This document shows positions 53,515 to 63,388 of a DNA stretch of 64,000 nt, piece by piece. Under the pieces are notes generated by a model that did not search any database, had not been told where the DNA came from, and worked only from the letters and a program-made list of their open reading frames with translations. Both the position numbers and the translations under genes were made by a program. The DNA lies in assembly GCF_001955715.1 (NCBI RefSeq), contig NZ_CP019239.1, forward strand, positions 1,798,001 to 1,862,000, given 5' to 3'. The stretch is from Rhodoferax saidenbachensis (GTDB taxonomy: Bacteria > Pseudomonadota > Gammaproteobacteria > Burkholderiales > Burkholderiaceae_C). How positions within the stretch are numbered: position 1 is the stretch's first letter; every line of letters starts with the position of its first letter.

Positions 53515-54795
53515 ATGGCAAATACACATTCTTCCCAAACCCTGAACCAGGCGCTGACGCCCGTGGCCGACACCGAGCGGGTGTTTGGCTGGCACGCGCA
53601 CGCGTCGCTGTGGTTCAGTCTGGGCGTTGGCCTACTGGTGATGCAGATTGGCGCCTACCTGGTGCCTGCCGTGGGCAGCCGCGACGCCGTGGTCGCCATT
53701 GTGTTGGGCTCGCTGGTCGGCTCCGGTCTGCTGGCGTGGACCGCCAAAGTGGGCTGCGACACGGGCCTGACCAGTGCAGGCCTGATGCACGCCACTTATG
53801 GCAGCCTGTTTGCCCGATTGCCAGTTCTGTTGAACATCGCTCAATTAATTGGTTGGACCACGTTTGAACTGGTGGTTATGCGCGATGGCACCGCCGCCAT
53901 CGGCAAACAGTCCACGGGGTTGTCGCTGGACGGCTTCTCCGGCACGCTGGTCACCACCTTGCTGTGGGGCTCAGTGCTGGTTCTGCTGTTGTCAGGCTCC
54001 ATGACCACGCTGGTGCGCAAGCTGATAGGGCGCTTTGGCCTGCCGCTGGTCGTGGCATCGCTGGTGTGGCTGAGTTGGCAGTTTGGTACGCAGTTGCAGG
54101 CGCAAGGCTGGGAAGCATTCTGGTCCCGCACGGGCGATGGCAGCATGGGCATGCCCGCGGCCATGGACCTGGTGATGGCGATGCCGGTGTCGTGGTTGCC
54201 ATTGGTGGCCGACTATGCGCGCCACGGGCGAACCGGGCGCAGCGCGATGAGCGGCACCTGGTTGGGTTACGCCATTGCCAACATCTGGTGTTACGCGCTG
54301 GGTGTGGTGGTGGTCAGCGTGGCGCAGCCGGGCGTGGAGTTGGTCGGTGCTTTGCTCTTGGCGCAGGGTGGCCTGATTGCGCTGAGCCTGATTCTGGTGG
54401 ACGAAATCGACAACGCTTATGGAGATGTGTACTCGGGCGCTGTATCGGCACACAGCATCAAACCGAAGTGGTCCATTCGTCGCTGGGGTGTGGGTCTGGC
54501 CGTTTTGTGCACGGGATTGGCACTGGTGTTGCCCATGCACAGTCTGGAGCCTTTCCTGCTGCTTCTGAGTTCTGTGTTCGTACCCTTGTACGGCGTGATT
54601 CTGGGGCGGCTGGGGTTGGGGCAGGCTGCATCTGTATCAGCCCGCAAGGTCGACTACGGTGCTGCTGCTATCTGGATACTGGGTATTGCGATGTACCACG
54701 CGCTGGCGGCCTGGGCACCACAGTGGGGGTCTACGTTGCCTACTCTGGTTGTGACGTTTGTACTGGCGTTTTTGAGTCGCAGCAAGTCTGCTTAG
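53515..54795 (+). CDS. cytX: Hydroxymethylpyrimidine/thiamine-precursor transporter CytX
   Basis: Inner-membrane importer of the NCS1 family (about 12 spans), 426 residues, of the CytX type linked with thiamine salvage. N-terminal features are FSLGVGLLVMQIGAYLVPA and LMHATYGSLFARLPVLLNI; the middle has the WLPLVADYARHGRTGRSAM segment common to NCS1 permeases. GGAG lies 7 bases before ATG 53515. The TPP riboswitch directly upstream and the convergent thiM-thiE-thiD operon support uptake of the HMP or a related precursor. Confidence 0.92.
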   Translation: MANTHSSQTLNQALTPVADTERVFGWHAHASLWFSLGVGLLVMQIGAYLVPAVGSRDAVVAIVLGSLVGSGLLAWTAKVGCDTGLTSAGLMHATYGSLFARLPVLLNIAQLIGWTTFELVVMRDGTAAIGKQSTGLSLDGFSGTLVTTLLWGSVLVLLLSGSMTTLVRKLIGRFGLPLVVASLVWLSWQFGTQLQAQGWEAFWSRTGDGSMGMPAAMDLVMAMPVSWLPLVADYARHGRTGRSAMSGTWLGYAIANIWCYALGVVVVSVAQPGVELVGALLLAQGGLIALSLILVDEIDNAYGDVYSGAVSAHSIKPKWSIRRWGVGLAVLCTGLALVLPMHSLEPFLLLLSSVFVPLYGVILGRLGLGQAASVSARKVDYGAAAIWILGIAMYHALAAWAPQWGSTLPTLVVTFVLAFLSRSKSA

Positions 54796-54802
54796 CTCTC
54801 CC

Positions 54803-54904
54803 GCAGGAGGCATGGGGTAAGCGCCACCGCTCGTGTCCCCCGCAGAGGACTGCGTCCTCTGCTCCTCCTTTACCTCGCTGTGACGCTCACCCCATACCTC
54901 CTGC
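54803..54904. repeat. Palindromic element C, copy 1
   Basis: A 102-base palindrome has 25-bp arms starting GCAGGAGG, with four mismatches, and a perfect inner hairpin GCAGAGGAC-TGC-GTCCTCTGC. It shares the blocks CGTGTCC.CCG and CTTTACCT with copy 2 (in opposite orientation). Located just after the cytX stop, so it may also terminate transcription. Confidence 0.75.
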
Positions 54905-54939
54905 TCCAGGTGGTTTGAGCGCGAGCATCTCAACACACC

Positions 54940-55027
54940 GGATCAGGTGGGGCGGGTGTTCTGCGTAGGTAAAGGGGGAGGCCGAAGGCCGGAGGACACG
55001 AAGCAGAACATCTGCCTCATCTGATCC
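54940..55027. repeat. Palindromic element C, copy 2
   Basis: An 88-base palindrome has arms starting GGATCAGGTGGGG and its near complement, and inner hairpin GGCC-GAA-GGCC. The blocks AGGTAAAG and CGG.GGACACG are the reverse of those in copy 1, while the arm and tip sequences are unrelated but still self-complementary. Located just past the thiD stop on the minus strand. Confidence 0.75.
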
Positions 55028-55048
55028 AGCGCCGGAGAAAATCTTCTG

Positions 55049-55909
55049 CTAATCACGCAAGCCGATACGCCGCATCACCAACGGCGCAAACCCATGGTTC
55101 AGCGGCCCGCTGCCCTGGCCGGTATGCACCTCTGCGCCTGCTTGCAATGCACCACGGATGAAGCTGCGCGCAGACTCCACCGCTTGCACAAGAGGTTCAC
55201 CCAAAGCCAGATGCGCCGCGATGGCTGAGGATAGGGTGCAGCCAGTGCCATGGGTGTTGGGGCTGGCAATGCGTGGCGCGCGCATCCATATTTTTTCGCC
55301 ACCACGTTGCAGCAACAGATCCGACACGGTATCGCCGGGCAAGTGACCGCCTTTGAGTAGGACCGCATTTGCCCCCTGGTCCAACAACTCGGCTGCCGCA
55401 GCTTCCATGTCTTGTTCCGAATGCAGTGCGCGGCCGACCAGCAACGCAGCTTCGTCCAGATTCGGCGTGATCAGTGTCACACGGGGGAACAGTTCGCGCA
55501 CCAGCACCGCCACGGCAGTCTTGTCGATCAGCACGGCGCCGCTGGTGGCCACCATCACCGGGTCAAACACCACCTGGTGCAGAGCGTGGCGGTCCAGCGC
55601 CTGGGCTACGGTGTGCACGATGTCCGGTGCATGCAGCATGCCGATCTTGACGGCGTCCACACCAATGTCTTCGATCACCGCATCGATCTGGCCGCGCAGC
55701 ATCTCGGGTGGCACACCATGGATGGCGCGCACGCCGCAGGTGTTTTGTGCCGTCAGGGCGGTGATGGCGGTCATGCCAAAACAGCCCAGCGCGGCGAAAG
55801 TTTTCAGATCCGCCTGGATGCCAGCACCACCACCGCTGTCGGAGCCGGCAATGGACAGTACGCGCGGGTAGCGGTATTGGAAAGCGTGGGAAGGTGTTTC
55901 ATATGCCAT
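55049..55909 (-). CDS. thiD: Hydroxymethylpyrimidine/phosphomethylpyrimidine kinase
   Basis: Phosphorylates HMP twice for thiamine synthesis and salvage, 286 residues. Ribokinase-fold motifs: [20 protein letters not shown] at the N-terminus, [18 protein letters not shown], and the anion hole [18 protein letters not shown] with the catalytic aspartate region at the C-terminal side. ATG 55909 is preferred over GTG 55912; either overlaps the thiE stop. Third gene of the thiM-thiE-thiD operon. Confidence 0.96.
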   Translation of the reverse strand: MAYETPSHAFQYRYPRVLSIAGSDSGGGAGIQADLKTFAALGCFGMTAITALTAQNTCGVRAIHGVPPEMLRGQIDAVIEDIGVDAVKIGMLHAPDIVHTVAQALDRHALHQVVFDPVMVATSGAVLIDKTAVAVLVRELFPRVTLITPNLDEAALLVGRALHSEQDMEAAAAELLDQGANAVLLKGGHLPGDTVSDLLLQRGGEKIWMRAPRIASPNTHGTGCTLSSAIAAHLALGEPLVQAVESARSFIRGALQAGAEVHTGQGSGPLNHGFAPLVMRRIGLRD

Positions 55910-56540
55910 CACACAGCGTCCTTAAAGTTTGCGCGGCCAGACGCGGATCGGGTGCAGAGCAGATGGCGCTGACCATGGCCAGACCATCGGCGCCCGCGCG
56001 TAGTACGTCAAGCGCATTGCCACTATGGATACCGCCAATAGCCACCAGGGGCAGGGCGGTAATAGCACGCACGCGGCGTAATCCGTCCAGACCCCAGGGC
56101 GTGTGGGTGTCCGTCTTGGTGGGGGTGGCAAACACCGGGCTCACACCCAGGTAGTCCACGGGCAGGCTGGCGCTGCGGGTGACATCGTCCATGGTCTCCA
56201 CCGACCAGCCGATGAAAACCTCGGGTGGCAACAGGCTGCGAGCCAGCTCCACCGGCATGTCGCTTTGCCCCAGATGCACACCCTGCGCGTTGCAGGCCAG
56301 CGCCACATCGATGCGGTCGTTGATGACCAGTGGAATATGCAACGGGCGCAGCAGCGCGCTCAATGCCATGGCCTGGGCCACAAAGTCGCGCGTGGTGAGT
56401 TGCTTTTCACGCAACTGCACGCAGGTGACACCGCCCTGCACAGCCGCCATCATCACGTCGGTGAGCGTGTGGCCCAGCAGGCTGACTTGGTCCGTGACCA
56501 GGTACAGGCGCAGAGCGGATGCAAGCGCGCTGTGGGTCAC
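55899..56540 (-). CDS. thiE: Thiamine-phosphate synthase
   Basis: Joins HMP pyrophosphate and thiazole phosphate to thiamine monophosphate, 213 residues in a TIM barrel. It shows [48 protein letters not shown] and [15 protein letters not shown]. It overlaps thiM by 4 bases (ATGA-type) upstream and thiD by 11 bases downstream, so the three genes are translated as a coupled set. Confidence 0.96.
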   Translation of the reverse strand: MTHSALASALRLYLVTDQVSLLGHTLTDVMMAAVQGGVTCVQLREKQLTTRDFVAQAMALSALLRPLHIPLVINDRIDVALACNAQGVHLGQSDMPVELARSLLPPEVFIGWSVETMDDVTRSASLPVDYLGVSPVFATPTKTDTHTPWGLDGLRRVRAITALPLVAIGGIHSGNALDVLRAGADGLAMVSAICSAPDPRLAAQTLRTLCDGI

Positions 56541-57370
56541 GCAGCGACTTCCAGCTTCAGGCGGTGCCGGAAGGTGTCCTGGTCCAGCAACTGCAGCGTA
56601 TCCAGCATGGCGGTCTGCATGCTGCCCACGCCTTGATGCTTGGCTATTACGGCTTCGGCGGCCACTTCACCGACCACGCCCATCAGTGCCATGGCGGATA
56701 CGGTGGCCCGCCATGCGTCCTGCTGCACTGCGCAGAAGGCGCCGATCAACGCCGTGGCCGAGCAGCCCACGCCGGTGATCTTGGTCATCCATACGTGGCC
56801 GTTGGACAGGCGCGCCCAGCGCTGGCTGGCGTCCAGAATGTGGTCGGTCTCGCCGCTGACACATACCACGCCCTGGGTGCGCTCTGCAAGTGCGCGGGCT
56901 GCGCCCAGGGCATCGTTGGCAGCGGCACTGCTGTCCACGCCGCGGGTTTTGACGCTGGAGCCAGCGACGCTCATGATCTCCGAGCCATTGCCGCGGATGA
57001 CGGTGGGGTGGGCGGTGTCCAGCAGCAGCTCCAGGCTGGCATTGCGGTACGGCGTGGCGCCGGCACCCACCGGGTCCAGCACCACGGGAATTCCGCGCTT
57101 GGCGGCGGCGGTGAAGGCCAGACGCATGCTTTCTATCCAGTACGGGTCCAGCGTGCCGATGTTGAGCACCAGCGATTGCGCGATGCCCACCATGGCTTCG
57201 ACTTCCTCGTGGGCGTGTGCCATGACCGGCGATGCGCCCGCGGCCAGCAGCACATTGGCGTTGAGGTTCATGACCACCAGGTTGGTGATGCTGTGCACCA
57301 GCGGCCCGTTGTTACGCACCGCTAGGATGTCGGACCAGATGTCGGAGGGGGAGAGTTGTTGTTCAGCCAT
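56537..57370 (-). CDS. thiM: Hydroxyethylthiazole kinase
   Basis: Phosphorylates the thiazole moiety in thiamine salvage, 277 residues. Ribokinase-like fold with [29 protein letters not shown] near residues 28-56, [25 protein letters not shown] and the C-terminal [17 protein letters not shown] with the anion-hole cysteine. First gene of the operon, 42 bases downstream of a TPP riboswitch. Confidence 0.96.
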   Translation of the reverse strand: MAEQQLSPSDIWSDILAVRNNGPLVHSITNLVVMNLNANVLLAAGASPVMAHAHEEVEAMVGIAQSLVLNIGTLDPYWIESMRLAFTAAAKRGIPVVLDPVGAGATPYRNASLELLLDTAHPTVIRGNGSEIMSVAGSSVKTRGVDSSAAANDALGAARALAERTQGVVCVSGETDHILDASQRWARLSNGHVWMTKITGVGCSATALIGAFCAVQQDAWRATVSAMALMGVVGEVAAEAVIAKHQGVGSMQTAMLDTLQLLDQDTFRHRLKLEVAA

Positions 57371-57411
57371 GCAATTCCTAAAAAGGTTTTGACATGGGGC
57401 AGACAGGCGGA

Positions 57412-57525
57412 GGCGGACCGATGGGTATCAGGCTTCCCTACGCTGGCATGACCCAGATCAGGTTCGAAGAGTATTTCTCAGCCACCTGGAATAATTTCTG
57501 GGCGGCACCTCTAGCAGGCTGGATT
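57412..57525 (-). ncRNA. TPP riboswitch upstream of thiM
   Basis: On the minus strand: GAGGTGCCGCC, CTGAGAAATACTC, GAACCTGATCTGGGTCATGC, and CAGCGTAGGGAAGC. All THI-box blocks are in order. Controls the thiM-thiE-thiD operon; the second TPP riboswitch in the window. Confidence 0.96.
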
Positions 57526-57569
57526 ATGGCCGATCTGCAAGCGTGCCTTGAAATCAAGAAAGAACACCG

Positions 57570-57633
57570 AAATTGCTATCAAAGTAGGAGCTGCTTGCGC
57601 AATAACTACGTGGGCTACAGGCCGATTTGGCAT
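57570..57633 (-). repeat. Dispersed intergenic repeat, copy 9 (reversed)
   Basis: Read on the minus strand: GGCCTGTAGCCCACGTAG, ATTGCGCAAGCAGC, and GCTCC-N7-ATAGC-AATTT. It separates the thiM riboswitch from the terminator of the dpp operon. Confidence 0.88.
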
Positions 57634-57661
57634 AAAAAAAGGCCGGTTTGCACCGGCCTTT
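57634..57661 (-). terminator. Terminator of the dpp operon
   Basis: AAAGGCCGGT / ACCGGCCTTT with a TTGC loop; the A-run at 57634-57640 becomes a T-run on the minus strand. It lies 20 bases after the dppA stop. Confidence 0.9.
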
Positions 57662-57680
57662 CAATATCAGCAGATGCTGA

Positions 57681-59300
57681 TTACTTCATGTCCACACCGT
57701 AGAAAGTGTGGCGACCAAAGGGGCTCAGCTTGAAGTCGATGACTTCTTTGCGCACGGGCTTGAGTTGCACGGCGTGGGCGATGGTGAACCAAGGCGCTTG
57801 TTCCTTGAAGATCACCTGGGCCTTTTCGTACAGCTTGGTGCGTTCAGCCACGTTGGAGGTGACCTTGGCTTTCAGAACCAAGTCTTCAAAGGGCTTGTAG
57901 CAGAACTTGGCCACATTGGAGCCGTTGCTCTTAGCAGAGCTGCAGCCCAGCAAGGTGTTCAGGAAGTTGTCTGGATCTCCGTTGTCACCGGTCCAACCCA
58001 GCATGCCCATCTGGTGTTCGCCAGACTGCATGCGCTTGCGGTACTCGCCCCACTCAAAGCTCTTGATTTCAGCCTTGACGCCCACTTTGGCCAGGTCGGC
58101 TTGCATCAACTCGGCAATGCGCTTGGCATTGGGGTTGTAAGGACGCTGTACAGGCATGGCCCACAGGTCGGTGGTGAAACCGTTGGGGTAACCAGCAGCT
58201 GCCAGCAACTTCTTGGCTTCTGTGGGGTTGAACGCGTCGTCCTTGATGGCCTTGTTGTAAGACCATTGGCCTGGAGGAATCGGGTTGGTAGCGGGAATGC
58301 CGGTGCTCAGGTACACGGCAGACACGATGGCCTTCTTGTCGATAGACATGTTGATGGCCTTGCGCACGCGCACGTCATCAAAAGGTTTCTTGGTCGTGTT
58401 GTAAGCGAGGTAGCCGATGTTCAGGCCGGGCTGCTCCATCACAGTGACGTTGGCGTCCTTGCGGATGGCGTCCAGGTCAGCAGGGTTGGGGTAGGGCATG
58501 ACATGGCATTCACCCTTTTGCAGCTTGGCCCAGCGCACGGATGCATCAGGGGTGATGGCGAAGATCAGGTCGTCGATCTTGGCTTTGCCGGCGTAGTGCT
58601 GGGGGAATGCCTTGAAGCGCACGATGGCGTCTTTTTGGTACTGCACCAGTTGGAAGGGGCCGGTACCCAGTGGGTCCTGGTCGATTTTTTCAGGGGAGCC
58701 AGCCTTGAGCATGGCAATCGCGTATTCCTTGGACTGCACGCCGGCCCATTGCATGGCCAGGTTGGCCAGGAAAGGCGCTTCGGGCTGGTTCAGTGTGAAC
58801 TTGACGGTGTATTCATCGACCTTGTCGACCGACTTGAGCAGGGCAGGCATGCCCATGTCGCCAAAGTAAGCGTGGTTGGGGCTGGTGACGCGGAAGAAGG
58901 GATCGTTTTCTTTCCATTGACGCTCAATCATGAACAGCACGTCGTCGGCGTTGAAATCGCGCGATGGGGTGAAGTTCTTGTTGGACTGCCACTTCACGCC
59001 TTTGCGCAGCTTGAAGGTGTATTCCGTGCCGTCTTTGGAAATGGTCCAGCTTTCTGCCAGGCCGGGCACAACCTTGGTGCCGCCGCGTTCGAAATCAACG
59101 AGGTTGTCGTAGATCTGTTCGGTGACGTCAAACGAGGTACCGGTGGTGTTGACGCCGGGGTAGAAGTTCTCAGGGCTGCCTTCAGAGCAGTACACCAGAG
59201 TTTTGGCCGATGCAGGGGCCAGCGCCAACAGCGCAGGCAATGCAATGGCGCACAGCAGAGCGACCTTGCTGGGTCGAGTGCGGACGGAAAGTCGATTCAT
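57681..59300 (-). CDS. dppA: Dipeptide ABC transporter substrate-binding protein DppA
   Basis: Periplasmic peptide-binding protein of 539 residues. A signal peptide (residues 1-32, cleavage near PASAK) leads into KTLVYCSEGSPENFYPGV, closely matching E. coli DppA, followed by VVPGLAESWTISKDGTEYTFKLRKGVKW and later the GLNIGYLAYNTTKKPFDD peptide-pocket segment. It is the last gene of dppB-dppC-dppD-dppF-dppA, an order with the binding protein at the end rather than first, and follows dppF by 60 bases. Heme or 5-aminolevulinate uptake is a known secondary role of DppA. Confidence 0.93.
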   Translation of the reverse strand: MNRLSVRTRPSKVALLCAIALPALLALAPASAKTLVYCSEGSPENFYPGVNTTGTSFDVTEQIYDNLVDFERGGTKVVPGLAESWTISKDGTEYTFKLRKGVKWQSNKNFTPSRDFNADDVLFMIERQWKENDPFFRVTSPNHAYFGDMGMPALLKSVDKVDEYTVKFTLNQPEAPFLANLAMQWAGVQSKEYAIAMLKAGSPEKIDQDPLGTGPFQLVQYQKDAIVRFKAFPQHYAGKAKIDDLIFAITPDASVRWAKLQKGECHVMPYPNPADLDAIRKDANVTVMEQPGLNIGYLAYNTTKKPFDDVRVRKAINMSIDKKAIVSAVYLSTGIPATNPIPPGQWSYNKAIKDDAFNPTEAKKLLAAAGYPNGFTTDLWAMPVQRPYNPNAKRIAELMQADLAKVGVKAEIKSFEWGEYRKRMQSGEHQMGMLGWTGDNGDPDNFLNTLLGCSSAKSNGSNVAKFCYKPFEDLVLKAKVTSNVAERTKLYEKAQVIFKEQAPWFTIAHAVQLKPVRKEVIDFKLSPFGRHTFYGVDMK

Positions 59301-59360
59301 GGATTACTCCTACAAAAAATGGATGTTACGCGAAGGAATGCAGGTTTCATGCCGGGGTTA

Positions 59361-60377
59361 CTACTGGGTCGCCAAACGTTCGGCCTCAAAACAAGCCACT
59401 TGGCGGCCGCGCAGTGTCTGCAACGTCGGGCGTTCGACATGGCAGCGCTCGACGGCATGCGGGCAGCGGGTGGAAAACACACAGCCTTTGGGTGGATTCA
59501 AGGGGGAGGGGAGTTCGCCCTTGAGCACGATGCGCTGCTGCGCAGGCCCGCTGCCAGCCAGTCCTGGTGTGGACGCCAGCAGGGCCTGGGTATACGGATG
59601 CAGCGGCTGGCTGAAGATGGCATTCTTCTCGCCATGTTCCACGGTGTGGCCCAGGTACATCACCAGTACGTCGTGCGCAATGTGGCGCACCACGCCCAAG
59701 TCGTGGGAGATGAACAGGTATGCCAGACCCAGGTCTTTTTGCAGATCGGCCAGCAGGTTTAGCACTTGCGCCTGGATGGAGACATCCAGTGCCGAAACAG
59801 GCTCGTCGGCCACTACCAAAGAAGGGTTGAGCATCAACGCGCGCGCAATGGCAATGCGCTGGCGCTGGCCGCCCGAGAACATGTGGGGATAACGGTCGTA
59901 GTGTTCAGGCCGCAGGCCGACCAGGGCCAGCATGGCGCGCGCTTTTTCTTCACGCTGTGCGGCGGTCAGGTCGGTGTTGATTTCCAGCGGCGCTTCCAGA
60001 ATCTGGCCAATACGCTTGCGCGGATTGAGCGAGCCATAGGGGTTCTGAAACACCAACTGCACCTTTTGGCGCAATACGCGTTTCTGGTCTGCGCTGGCGC
60101 CCACCACATTGGTTTCGCCCAAGTGCAATGCACCATCGGTGGGCGATTCAATCAGTGACACCATGCGTGCCAGGGTGGACTTGCCACATCCCGACTCGCC
60201 GACGATAGCCAGCGTCTTGCCTGCCTGAACGGAAAACGAAACGCCACTGACGGCCTGCAACAGATCGGGCTTGCGCAACATGCCCTTGCTGATGGGGTAA
60301 ACCTGACGCAGGTTGTCTGCACGGACAACAGTCACGCCTTCCGTGGCTGGTGGTGTCATGGTGGTTGCGTGGCTCAT
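59361..60377 (-). CDS. dppF: Dipeptide ABC transporter ATP-binding protein DppF
   Basis: Second ATPase of the peptide importer, 338 residues. Walker [20 protein letters not shown]; signature: [16 protein letters not shown]; Walker [16 protein letters not shown]-terminal oligopeptide/dipeptide domain with cysteine-rich [15 protein letters not shown], which in this family can bind an iron-sulfur cluster. Its start overlaps the dppD stop by 4 bases. Confidence 0.95.
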   Translation of the reverse strand: MSHATTMTPPATEGVTVVRADNLRQVYPISKGMLRKPDLLQAVSGVSFSVQAGKTLAIVGESGCGKSTLARMVSLIESPTDGALHLGETNVVGASADQKRVLRQKVQLVFQNPYGSLNPRKRIGQILEAPLEINTDLTAAQREEKARAMLALVGLRPEHYDRYPHMFSGGQRQRIAIARALMLNPSLVVADEPVSALDVSIQAQVLNLLADLQKDLGLAYLFISHDLGVVRHIAHDVLVMYLGHTVEHGEKNAIFSQPLHPYTQALLASTPGLAGSGPAQQRIVLKGELPSPLNPPKGCVFSTRCPHAVERCHVERPTLQTLRGRQVACFEAERLATQ

Positions 60378-61372
60378 ACGGACACCTCCTGGGCAGAGGC
60401 GTGTTTCTGGGTATCACCCAAAGGGAAATGGCAGCGCACCGCGCCGTCCTGCCAGGGGCGCAGGGCGGGCCGGGTCTGGCACTGGCTGTCGTTGACGTAG
60501 CTGCAGCGTGGTGCAAACAGACAACCTTTGGGGCGGTCAAACAGGCCAGGCACCATGCCGGGAATGGTGGCCAGGCGGCTCAGGCCGTTGCTGCGTTCGG
60601 GCATAGCGGCCATCAGCGCTTCGGTGTAGGGGTGCTGGGGCGCGTTGAACAAGCTCTTGGCCTGCTGCTGCTCCATGATCTGGCCCGCGTACATCACGGC
60701 CACGCGTTGGGCCATCTCGTTCACGACGCCCATGTTGTGGGTGATCAGCACCAGTGCCATGCCGCGGTCTTTTTGCAGGCTGCGCAACAAATCCAGAATT
60801 TGCGCCTGGATAGTGACGTCCAGCGCGGTGGTGGGCTCGTCGGCAATCAGCAGTTTGGGATTGCAGGCAATCGCCATGGCAATCATCACGCGCTGGCTCA
60901 TGCCGCCTGAGAGCTGATGGGGATAAACACCGAGGCGACTTTCGGGTGCAGGGATGCCGACCTGCTCAAGCAGTTCGATAGAGCGTTTGCGCGCGGCGGC
61001 CTTGTCCAGACCCATGTGCAGCTTGAGTGTTTCAGCCAACTGGAAGCCTACGGTAAAACACGGGTTCAGGCTGGTGGTGGGGTCCTGAAAAATCATGGAC
61101 AGGTCCTTGCCCGTGAGGCGGCGGCGTTCGCGTTCCGAGAGTTTGAGCAAGTCGTGGCCGTCAAAACGCAGCTTGTCCGCCTTGACGCGCCCGGGGTAGG
61201 CGACCAGGCCCATCAGCGCCATCATGGTGACGCTTTTTCCCGAGCCGGACTCACCGACGATGCCCAGCACTTCGCCGGTGTCGACGGACAGGCTGACGCC
61301 GTCGACGGCGTGCATCACGCCGTTGTGCGATGGGAACTCCACCGACAGGTTTTCAATTTCTAGCAGTGCCAT
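60374..61372 (-). CDS. dppD: Dipeptide ABC transporter ATP-binding protein DppD
   Basis: First ATPase, 332 residues. Walker [20 protein letters not shown]; signature: [16 protein letters not shown]; Walker [16 protein letters not shown]-terminal [16 protein letters not shown] cluster region. The frame continues upstream to 62062 through dppC in another frame, so the ATG at 61372, 15 bases after the dppC stop, is the start. Overlaps dppF by 4 bases. Confidence 0.95.
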   Translation of the reverse strand: MALLEIENLSVEFPSHNGVMHAVDGVSLSVDTGEVLGIVGESGSGKSVTMMALMGLVAYPGRVKADKLRFDGHDLLKLSERERRRLTGKDLSMIFQDPTTSLNPCFTVGFQLAETLKLHMGLDKAAARKRSIELLEQVGIPAPESRLGVYPHQLSGGMSQRVMIAMAIACNPKLLIADEPTTALDVTIQAQILDLLRSLQKDRGMALVLITHNMGVVNEMAQRVAVMYAGQIMEQQQAKSLFNAPQHPYTEALMAAMPERSNGLSRLATIPGMVPGLFDRPKGCLFAPRCSYVNDSQCQTRPALRPWQDGAVRCHFPLGDTQKHASAQEVSV

Positions 61373-61386
61373 ATACGGTCTTGTTT

Positions 61387-62289
61387 TTAGCGCTTGAGCT
61401 TGGGGTCCAGCGCATCGCGCAGCCCGTCGCCAAGCAGGTTGAATGCCAACACGGTGATCAGGATGGCCAGACCGGGGAAGGTCACCACCCACCAGGCGCG
61501 CAGCACGAACTCGCGTGCATCGGCCAGCATGGTGCCCCACTCGGGTGAGGGCGGCTGTGCGCCCAAACCCAGAAAGCCCAGGGCCGCGGCGTCCAGAATC
61601 GCGGTGGAAATGCCCAACGATGCCTGCACGATGAGCGGCGCCGTGCAGTTGGGCAGCACTTCGCTGAACATCAGGCGCAAGTGGCTGGCGCCGCCCATGC
61701 GGGCTGCGGTCACGTAGTCGCGTGAGGTTTCGGAAATCACCGCAGCGCGGGTAATACGCACATAGTGCGGCAGTACCACGATGGCCACCGCCAGCATGGC
61801 GTTCATCAGGCCAGGGCCGAGGATAGCCACGATCACGATAGCCAACAGCAGGCTGGGCAGGGTGAGGATGATGTCCATCAGTCGCATGATGGTGATCTCG
61901 AAGATGCCGCGGAAATAGCCCGCCAGCAGCCCCAGCACGGTGCCGACGACTACGGAAATCGTCACCACGGCAATACCGATCAGCAGCGACAGGCGGGCGC
62001 CGTGGATCAGGCGCGAGAGGATGTCGCGGCCAATCGCGTCGGTGCCCAGAATGTGGGCCCACGAACCGCCGGTTTGCCAGGCGGGCGGTACCAGGAACAC
62101 GCTGTTGTCTGTGAGGTCGGGCGCATACGGCGCGATCACGTTGGCAAACGCAGCCATCAGCAGGACGACGACCACGATGACCATACCGGCCACCGCGCCC
62201 TTGTTGCCACTGAAGTAGCGCCAGAAATCACGCAGCGGGTGCACGTGGGGTGCGACCGGGGTGGTGTCTATAGAGTGTGTAGCGCTCAT
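61387..62289 (-). CDS. dppC: Dipeptide ABC transporter permease DppC
   Basis: Inner-membrane permease of 300 residues with the extra N-terminal span typical of DppC/Opp[22 protein letters not shown] before the core, and the EAA loop [23 protein letters not shown]. Overlaps the dppB stop by 4 bases, showing coupled translation. Confidence 0.95.
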   Translation of the reverse strand: MSATHSIDTTPVAPHVHPLRDFWRYFSGNKGAVAGMVIVVVVLLMAAFANVIAPYAPDLTDNSVFLVPPAWQTGGSWAHILGTDAIGRDILSRLIHGARLSLLIGIAVVTISVVVGTVLGLLAGYFRGIFEITIMRLMDIILTLPSLLLAIVIVAILGPGLMNAMLAVAIVVLPHYVRITRAAVISETSRDYVTAARMGGASHLRLMFSEVLPNCTAPLIVQASLGISTAILDAAALGFLGLGAQPPSPEWGTMLADAREFVLRAWWVVTFPGLAILITVLAFNLLGDGLRDALDPKLKR

Positions 62290-63296
62290 TTTTGGTGCCG
62301 AATACGGGGATTGATGATGCCGTAGGCCAGGTCGACCAGCAGGTTGACGGCCATGACCATGACGCCCAGCAGCAGCATGCCGCCTTGCAGCACAGGATAG
62401 TCGCGTCGGGCGATGGCTTCAATCAGCCATTTGCCGACACCGGGCCAGGAAAAAATGGTTTCGGTCAGGATGGCGCCGGTGAACAACACACCGACCTGCA
62501 GGCCGATCACGGTGATCACGGGAATGAGTGCGTTGCGCAAGGCATGTAATGCCACGATGCGCATGGTGGACAGGCCCTTGGCGCGCGCCGTGCGGATGTA
62601 GTCTTCGCCCAGTACTTCGAGCATGGCCGAACGTGTCATGCGTGCAATCACGGCCAGCGGATTGGTACCCAGCACGATGGTGGGCAGTATCAGGTGTGAG
62701 GCGGCCGACATGAAGGCCCCCTTGTCGCCTGCCAGCAAGGTATCAATCAGCAAAAAGCCGGTGACGGGTTCTATGAAGTACTGCACTGCAATACGCCCGG
62801 AAACCGGAGTCAGGTCCAGTTGCACCGAGAACAGCAGGATCAGCAACAACCCCCACCAGAAGATCGGCATCGAATAGCCGGTCAGCGACACGCCCATGAC
62901 GCCATGGTCCAGGAACGAGTTGCGTTTGACCGCCGCGATGATGCCCGCCGGAATACCAATGATCAGTGCGAACAGAATGGCGCACACGGCCAGCTCGATC
63001 GTGGCCGGAAACAAGGCCATGAATTCGCTGAGCACCGGTGCCTGGGTGATGATGGATTTACCCAAGTCGCCCTGTAACACCTTGCCGATGTAGATGCCGT
63101 ACTGCACCATGACCGGGCGGTCCAGTCCGTACTCCTTGAGCAGGACAGCATGGCGCGTGGCATCAATGCCCCGTTCACCTGCCAGGGTTTCGATGGGGTC
63201 GCCAGGGACCATGCGAATCAGGAAGAACGCCAGCAGGGTCATGCCGAAGAAAGTCGGAATGATCAGGCTAAGACGCGTAAAGACAAAGCGCAGCAT
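62286..63296 (-). CDS. dppB: Dipeptide ABC transporter permease DppB
   Basis: Inner-membrane permease of 336 residues. It begins MLRFVFTRLSLIIPTFFGMTLLAFFLIRMVPGDP (split by the first span) and has the DppB EAA loop EDYIRTARAKGLSTMRIVALHALRN. First gene of the dpp operon, only 42 bases after the bidirectional terminator, so its promoter must be very close or transcription reads through. Confidence 0.95.
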   Translation of the reverse strand: MLRFVFTRLSLIIPTFFGMTLLAFFLIRMVPGDPIETLAGERGIDATRHAVLLKEYGLDRPVMVQYGIYIGKVLQGDLGKSIITQAPVLSEFMALFPATIELAVCAILFALIIGIPAGIIAAVKRNSFLDHGVMGVSLTGYSMPIFWWGLLLILLFSVQLDLTPVSGRIAVQYFIEPVTGFLLIDTLLAGDKGAFMSAASHLILPTIVLGTNPLAVIARMTRSAMLEVLGEDYIRTARAKGLSTMRIVALHALRNALIPVITVIGLQVGVLFTGAILTETIFSWPGVGKWLIEAIARRDYPVLQGGMLLLGVMVMAVNLLVDLAYGIINPRIRHQK

Positions 63297-63337
63297 GGGT
63301 GGGAAGGTAGGGCAAAAAAGTCGTGGATGTTACCAAC

Positions 63338-63368
63338 AAAAAAAGGCCGGGTTGATCCGGCCTTTTTT
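63338..63368. terminator. Bidirectional terminator between the SWIB gene and dppB
   Basis: AAAAAAAGGCCGG / CCGGCCTTTTTT with a GTTGAT loop; both arms carry A/T runs, so it can act on either strand. It lies 20 bases after the SWIB gene stop. Confidence 0.9.
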
Positions 63369-63388
63369 GTTCGCAACGCTGTTGGCGA

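Noticed and set aside
57708..59762. 684-residue plus-strand frame opposite dppA and dppF
   Set aside because: No domain or motif; the minus-strand genes have full family signatures.
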